Assembly (NCBI GenBank): GCA_039621445.1
Contig: CP154954.1
Span: forward strand, 67,304,714-67,368,713
Direction: 5' to 3'
Length of the DNA stretch: 64,000 bases
Source of the DNA: Euglena gracilis
Lineage: Eukaryota; Euglenida; Euglenophyceae; Euglenales
The position numbers were made by a program, and so were the translations under genes. Shown here piece by piece: positions 59,401-64,000 of the stretch (its first letter is position 1; every line of letters begins with the position of its first letter). Below the pieces are notes generated by a model. The model searched no databases. It was not told the origin of the DNA and was given only the letters and a program-made list of their open reading frames with translations.

Positions 59401-59909
59401 AGCGCAAGCCACATGGCTGGTGCGGTGGCCGCCTTCTTTCCTCCAGGGACGTGCTGGCTGTTGGCTTCGCCCACAACTTTGTGGAGCTCTGGAGTAGGGT
59501 GGAACGGGCCGTTCTGGCGGGGCTGGCGAGTGCATTCGTTGGCGTTGTGTGTGTCTGTGAGCGCGCGCGGTTTTTTTGTGCAGATGTGTGTTCATTTGGG
59601 TGCCTTACACGCTTTTTTGGACTTGCTGAGTTGATCGCTGCAGGGGCCACCTGCCCCTGGTCCCAACACAGTGTCAAAGTGCATTCTTTTGGCGGGAGGA
59701 GGGCAGTTCCGGGCAGTGGCGCAGAGCTGCACGACACACCCTTTTTTTGGGTACAGCCGAGCTGGCGCGTTTCTTATGCACACCAGTCTTGGGTCAGCTC
59801 GGCTGCGGTGTGCCCCGTGGGCGCTGCTGTATTCGATGGCGCTGTGGGGCGACACGGCGGACGCGCTGGTGGTGGCCGCAGGGACCATATACAACGACGT
59901 CGTGCTCTG
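56308..59909 (+). CDS. WDR6: WDR6-like WD40 protein, 5' part (six exons seen, gene continues)
   Basis: WDR6 (yeast Rtt10/Trm734) is a multi-propeller protein that partners the tRNA wobble-position 2'-O-methyltransferase. Exons: 56308-56443?, 57032-57054, 57778-57868, 58665-58752, 59447-59493, 59798-59909. In order they encode VTAIDLAAGSVLCGRGGVLF, GCIHGFTV|DGPHHEEGEALVVAFGQKRV, DACSDWVHCVRWV, DVLAVGFAHNFVELW and LLYSMALWGDTADALVVAAG plus TIYNDVVLW. These match the N-terminal propeller pattern of the family (IHGF, DWI..rWL, aHN.velW, LLYSa.lWG, VasGT.fNevllW). Phases agree throughout. The ATG sits three bases after an AG preceded by TTTCTGCC, a plausible spliced-leader acceptor. The remainder lies beyond 59909, largely outside the window. 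Confidence 0.85.
57032..57054 (+). CDS. WDR6-like exon 2 (IHGF)
   Basis: The acceptor is GCCCTTGCAG. The 23-nt exon supplies two bases of a Gly codon and CIHGFTV. IHGF/IHGI is a conserved family motif. It stops three bases before CAG of a nonconventional intron. Confidence 0.8.
57055..57777 (+). other. Nonconventional intron = CAGGCACC-family element (57058-57772), TSD 7/8
   Basis: It starts CAGGCACCAACGGCCGACC and ends GTGACCATAGGTGCCTG, flanked by CTGTCAAC (57050-57057) and CTGTCGAC (57773-57780). Splicing by the +3/-5 rule gives IHGFTV|DGPHHEEGEALVVAFG in frame. It shares termini, GCCGACCAGG decamers and the GTAGGTGGGGGTTCCGACCA block with intron 31878-33260 of the channel gene. Within it, about 57360-57570 is a diverged relic of the CTTAAG MITE family. 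Confidence 0.9.
57778..57868 (+). CDS. WDR6-like exon 3
   Basis: It reads DGPHHEEGEALVVAFGQKRV then CVFLLRPYAE. 'l.v.GgR.v.vf' is the second-blade motif. The donor is GTCACC, phase 1. Confidence 0.82.
58160..58409. mobile_element. MITE with perfect 8-bp TSD (CAGGGTT...AACCCTG family)
   Basis: It starts CAGGGTTTTCTTTTGTCTTG and ends GGTCTTAAAAAAACCCTG. ACGCAAAG flanks it (58152-58159, 58410-58417). It carries the core GCGCCGAA / GCCGAAGGCGCC and C/G hairpins and lies in the conventional intron 57869-58664. Confidence 0.94.
58665..58752 (+). CDS. WDR6-like exon 4
   Basis: The acceptor is CCGCCTCCCAG. It reads PLVGRIDRQWSIDACSDWVH then CVRWVGSS. The DW(I/V)...RW motif is typical. The donor is GTGCCG, phase 2. 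An upstream AG at 58632-58633 is an alternative start in the same frame. Confidence 0.82.
59447..59493 (+). CDS. WDR6-like exon 5 (AHN.VELW)
   Basis: The acceptor is TTTCCTCCAG. It reads DVLAVGFAHNFVELW, a near-exact family signature. The donor is GTAGGG, phase 1. Confidence 0.92.
59798..59909 (+). CDS. WDR6-like exon 6 (LLYS..LWG, AAGT.YN)
   Basis: The acceptor is TTGGGTCAG. It reads RLRCAPWALLYSMALWGDTA then DALVVAAGTIYNDVVL. 'LYSa.L.G.....l.VasGT.fNEvllW' is conserved in WDR6. The donor is GTGTGA, phase 2, so a further exon must follow. Confidence 0.92.
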
Positions 59910-60426
59910 GTGTGAGCCCTGCGATGAGCCACTGCCACTGCGTTTCCTGCCATTTTTTCCTGCGCTCTTTTTGGCACGTTTTTAATCGCTCCTTTTTTCC
60001 CCGCTGTGCGACCCTTCTTTGTCCACCCACCTTCCCTGAACTCTGACCACCCTGTGGCCAGAGGTTGCGGGTTGGTGGGGTGCATGACTGGATTGGCCAC
60101 CCATTTTACACAGGAGAACTCACTATCCAAATGATGTGTTGGCGTTTTTGTGGGAGAGTGGCCTGTCCACAGACACCAAATTACATATGTTTAGAACCAG
60201 CATGTTGCCTAACATGTTATTCATTTATGCATAATGACAAGTTTGCCTGGAGAAGGTGAAAAAATTTTCAATTCCCTTCCAGCAGGGAAGCGTAAATCTT
60301 GAGTGCAGGCCTTTCAAAGGGCAGGCCACTAGATTGCTCCTGATTTGCTCCAGAATGGCAGCCAGTTTTCTTTATGTGGACGTATATGCATGCACATGCA
60401 CACATATGTATCTCCAACATGCATGC

Positions 60427-60775
60427 ATACAGACATACATACATACATACATACATACATACATACATACATACATACATACATACATACATACATACAT
60501 ACATACATACATACATACATACATACATACATACATACATACATACATACATACATACATACATACATACATACATACATACATACATACATACATACAT
60601 ACACACATACATTCATACATACATACATATATATATACATACATATGTACATGCATACATACATACATACATACATACATACATACATACATACATACAT
60701 ACATACATACATACATACATACCTACATACATTCATGCATGCATGCATACATACATACATACATCACTTACATAA
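60427..60775. repeat. (ACAT)n microsatellite
   Basis: A long CATA array with one interrupted segment (60600-60655). A second array of the same unit is at 63476-63548. The Tyr/Ile/His/Thr-rich or Met/Tyr/Val/Cys-rich frames are artefacts. Confidence 0.98.
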
Positions 60776-60999
60776 GTACATACATGAACAACAACAACAA
60801 CAACGAAATTTTTTTGCTTTTTGAATAACTTTTTCTGTGTGCGTTGTCAGGCCCCGAAAACAACAAAAGTGTATTATATTAGGATAGGAGGACAAATGAT
60901 GGAATAGGTCCCAGGACTCGACGAGACACCTAGGTATGGTGAACTGGTGGTACCCCCGGCGTCCCTTCCGACTTAGAAGAATTTTCGCCGCGGGGGCCA

Positions 61000-62260
61000 T
61001 TTTGGGGTCAAAAAATCGATTTTTCCAAAACATCTCGAAACCCGTGGGGAGTTGAAGGAAACACCCCCCAGGCAAAATTAAAGCCCCTGGGGCCCCCCAA
61101 CCACTGGTGGAGACCCGGGGATCCGGCTGACCGGCTTGGCCCAGATACGGGCCGTCGAAGGTCGAAAAAAGGGGGCCCCGGCACCAGGGGGGTACGCGCA
61201 TTTTTGGCCATTTTGGGGTCAAAAAATGGATTTTTTGAAAATTACCCAAAACCGATGGGGAACCGCACGGACCCACCCGGGGACCCAAACCAACCATGGG
61301 GGACCCCCAAGTGGCCTGTATACACCCCACATACCACCGGCCTCTCCGGACCGTTTTGGGGCCTGTACAGGGCCCTCCAAAAGGGGTTCCCACAGGATTT
61401 GGCCGTTTTTCAGCCTTCCGGGGGGCAAAAAAAAACGAGTTTTTGACAATTACCCAAAACCGATGGGGAACTGCACAGACCCACCCGGGGACCCAAACCA
61501 ACCATGGGGGACCCCCAAGTGGCCTGTGTACACCCCACATACCCCCGGCCCGTCCGGACCGTTTTGGGGCCCGTACGGGGCCCCCCAAAAGGGGTTCCCA
61601 CTGGACTTGGCCGTTTTCAGCCTTCCGGGGGGCAAAAAAATCGATTTTTGAAAATTTCCCAAAACCGACGGGGAACTGCACAGACCCACCCGGGGACCCA
61701 AACAAACCATGGGGGACCCCCCAGCGGCCTGTATACACCCCACGTACCCCCGGCCCGTCCGGACCGTTTTGGGGCCCGTACGGGGCCCCCCAAAAGGGGA
61801 TCCCACAGGACTTGGCCGTTTTTCAGCCTTCCGGGGAGTAAAAAAACGATTTTTTGAAAATTACCCAAAACGGATGGGGAACTGCACGGACCCACCCGGG
61901 GACCCAAACCAACCATGGGGGACCCCCAAGTGGCCTGTATACACCCCACATACCCCCGGCCCGTCCGGACCGTTTTGGGGCCCGTACGACGCCCCCCAAA
62001 AGGGGGATCCCACAGGATTTGGCCGTTTTTCAGCCTTCCGGAGGGCAAAAAAATCGATTTTTGAAAATTTCCCAAAACCGACGGGGAACTGCACAGACCC
62101 ACCCGGGGACCCAAACCAACCATGGGGGACCCCCAAGTGGCCTGTATACACCCCACGTACCCCCGGCCCGTCCGGACCGTTTTGGGGCCCGTACGACGCC
62201 CCCCAAAAGGGGGATTCCACAGGATTTGGCCGTTTTTCAGCCTTCCGGGGGGCAAAAAAG
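61000..62260. repeat. Tandem array of five ~207-bp units
   Basis: The landmark ACCGA(T/C)GGGG ends at 61260, 61468, 61673, 61879 and 62086, spacings 205-208. Each unit holds CACCCGGGGACCCAAAC, ATGGGGGACCCCC, a CCGTACGGGGCCCCCCAAAA block and CAGCCTTCCGGGGGGCAAAA. A diverged half unit precedes at about 61000-61200. An inverted single copy is at 3230-3390. Confidence 0.95.
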
Positions 62261-63310
62261 CGCCGCGCCAGGCCGGGCCACTGGGCCGCCTGCCGGGCCA
62301 GCGGCGGGTCAGGCCGCTGGACCGCCGGCCGTGCCGGGCCATGCCGTGCTGCCGGGCCGCCGGTCGTGTTGGGCCGTGCCGCTGGGCTGGGCCGGGCCGC
62401 TGGGCCGACGCCCAGGTCGGGCCAGCCTGGGCCAGGCCAGGCTGGGTTTGGCCGCCGGGCTGCTGGTTGTGCCGCCAGGCCGGGCCGCCGGGCCGCCGGC
62501 TCCGCCGGGCCGGGCCAGACCGCTGGGCAGCCTGCCGGGCCGGGCCGGGTCAGGCCGCTGCACCGCCGTCCGTGCTGGGCCGGGCCGTGCCGCCGGGCCG
62601 CGCCGGGCCGCTGGGCCGCCCAGGCCGGGCCGTGCCGGACCGGGCCAGGCGGTTTCAGCCGCCAGGCCGGGCCGGGCCGCCGGCTGTGCCGCCGGGCCGG
62701 GTCGGTCCGCTGGGCCGCCGGCTGGGCGGGTCAGGCCGCTGGACCGCCGGCCGTGCCGGACCGGGCCGTGCTGCCGGGCCGTGGCGCTGGGCCGCGGGCC
62801 AGGCCGGGCCGGCCGGGCGGGTCGGGCCACCGGGCCGATGGCTGTGCTGCTGGGCGCGGTCAGGCCGCCGGACCGCCGGCCGTGCCGCCGGCCGAGCCGC
62901 CGGCCGCGCCGTGCCGGACCTTGCCGCCGGACCGGGCCTGGCCGCGCCCCGGCCAGGTCAGCCGGGCCCGCCGGGCCGCTTTCCGCTGGCCAGCCCAGGC
63001 CGTTCAGCGCCGCAGCTTTCTGTGCCGCCAGGCCCTGGGCCGGGCCACCGGGCCTCCGCGCCGGGCCGGGCCGCCTGCCGGGCCGCCTTTCAGGCCGCTG
63101 CACCCGCCTTTCCTGCCTGCCTTTCTGCCGGGCCTTCCGGGCCGCTGGGCCGACGCCCAGGCCGGGCCTTCCGGGCCGGGCCACTGGCTGTGCCGCCGGG
63201 CCCCGGGTCGGGCCACCGGCCGGGCCGGGCTGGGTCAGGCTGCTGGGCCGCCGGCTGTGCCGGGCCGGGCCGCTGGATCGCCGGCTGGGCTGGACCGGGT
63301 AAGGCTACCG
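62260..63310. repeat. GCCGG-rich minisatellite, about 1 kb
   Basis: Irregular units such as GGGCCGCCGGCCGTGCCGGG and GGGCCGGGCCGCTGGGCCG repeat for about a kilobase directly after the last 207-bp unit. All six frames stay open because TA-containing codons are rare, which produces a spurious 537-codon frame (61709-63322). Confidence 0.95.
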
Positions 63311-63518
63311 GGCAAGCCATAAGCAAATCCATAATTTGAAAGGCTTTTGCGTCTGGCCGGAAAAGGAGATTAATGCAAAAATTGCGACCGCAATGTGAGG
63401 ATGTGGCTCACCACGCTTTTGGGGGAGGGGGGGGGGGTGAGCGAAGCTCACGCGCGTAGCGAAGCTAGCGTCTACTTGTACATACATACATACATACATA
63501 CATACATACATACATACA

Positions 63519-63549
<31 letters not shown>

Positions 63550-64000
63550 GTTATCCAAATACATTGCCTAAGGCCCGGCCCCTTGTCTGTGTGGCCACCT
63601 TATGGTGTATACTTCGAGGAACGGACCTACGGCTTGAGCAGGCCCCTCCGTTTCCTCCCCGTGCAGCCCCTGGCATGTGTCGACGCCTTGCTGCACGGGC
63701 CCCTGCGCGTGAGTCCACGGGGAGAGCAGGCCCTCTCGCGCGTAGACGCCCGCGCTGTTCGTGGGACATGAGTCGTCGTCCCTCTCAGCGTGGAAGGGGA
63801 CCTGGAATGGACAGGGCAAAGGAAGGGAGGCTCCTCCCCTGTGCTGTTTCAGGTCTCGGGTGCCTGGGACTAGAGTAACCGCTGTTAGCATGCCAAGGCG
63901 ATGCTGTGACCTGGCGGTGTGGGGCTCTGCCTGGCCTTGTGGTGAGTAAGGGCCCGCGACGGGAGGCACCCTGAAAACCTACTGAACCTGTTTCAGTGCC
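63550..64000. other. GC-rich 3' end of window with a doubtful exon
   Basis: CCTCCCCGTGCAG at about 63667 followed by an open frame PLACVDALLHGPLR and GTGAGT at 63711 would make a conventional exon. It could belong to the WDR6-like gene, but its phase does not directly fit the exon ending at 59909, and I recognise no motif. Confidence 0.25.

Noticed and set aside
60256-60828. Open frames of 115-190 codons on both strands
   Set aside because: Pure translation of the (ACAT)n microsatellite.
61709-63322. 537-codon open frame on the + strand, and overlapping 482-, 405- and 291-codon frames
   Set aside because: They cross the 207-bp tandem units and the GCCGG minisatellite, are open in several frames at once, and are low complexity with no family motif.

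Overview
Origin. This is nuclear DNA of a repeat-rich eukaryote, most likely a euglenid (Euglena-like; inference). The argument is its introns. Protein-coding exons on the + strand are separated partly by ordinary GT/GC-AG introns and partly by introns with no GT-AG ends. The second kind start three bases before a CAG (or CAC), end five bases after a CTG (or GTG), carry inverted repeats at their ends and often a 7-8 bp direct repeat at the junction. From what I know of the literature that is the description of euglenid 'nonconventional' nuclear introns. Degenerate CCCTAA arrays and many homopolymer G/C runs and microsatellites fit a large protist genome. I see no bacterial or organellar genes.

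Layout. (1) 1-140: the 3' part of an exon of an unidentified gene. (2) 1452-39694: one polycystin-2-type (PKD2/TRPP) channel gene of about 31 exons. It covers the cytosolic pre-S1 region, S1, the extracellular polycystin domain, S2-S6 with the pore, and a long coiled-coil C-terminus ending at TGA 39692-39694; the start lies upstream or is unrecognised. (3) 39695-48456: no gene recognised; hAT-like MITEs, a ~480 bp fold-back and simple repeats. (4) 48457-53329: an acyl-protein thioesterase / carboxylesterase gene (LYPLA family) in six exons, with a short coding lesion next to its catalytic serine. (5) 53330-56307: no gene recognised; one 1.1 kb element. (6) 56308-59909 and onward: the 5' part of a WDR6-like beta-propeller gene (tRNA 2'-O-methylation cofactor family). 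(7) 60000-64000: (ACAT)n arrays, five ~207 bp tandem units, a 1 kb GCCGG-rich minisatellite and one doubtful exon.

Main result. At least ten introns in the three genes follow the CAG+4 / CTG-8 rule, and applying it restores reading frame and family motifs each time (for example HGLG|DSGDGW in the thioesterase, NTLG|TSGMSYF in the channel). Elements with exactly this architecture (8-bp target duplication, CAG...CTG inverted termini, C/G-rich hairpins) also sit as MITEs inside conventional introns and between genes. One family (about 430-500 bp) occurs twice inside conventional introns and once between two coding segments of the channel gene. Another family (CAGGCACC...GGTGCCTG with 10-bp GCCGACCAGG repeats) interrupts coding sequence in two unrelated genes. 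The window thus looks like a record of mobile elements becoming spliceable introns.

The three genes show no operon-like or pathway link; all are on the + strand and separated by kilobases. Exon coordinates were derived by hand from splice-phase agreement and family motifs; junctions I could not fix are marked.
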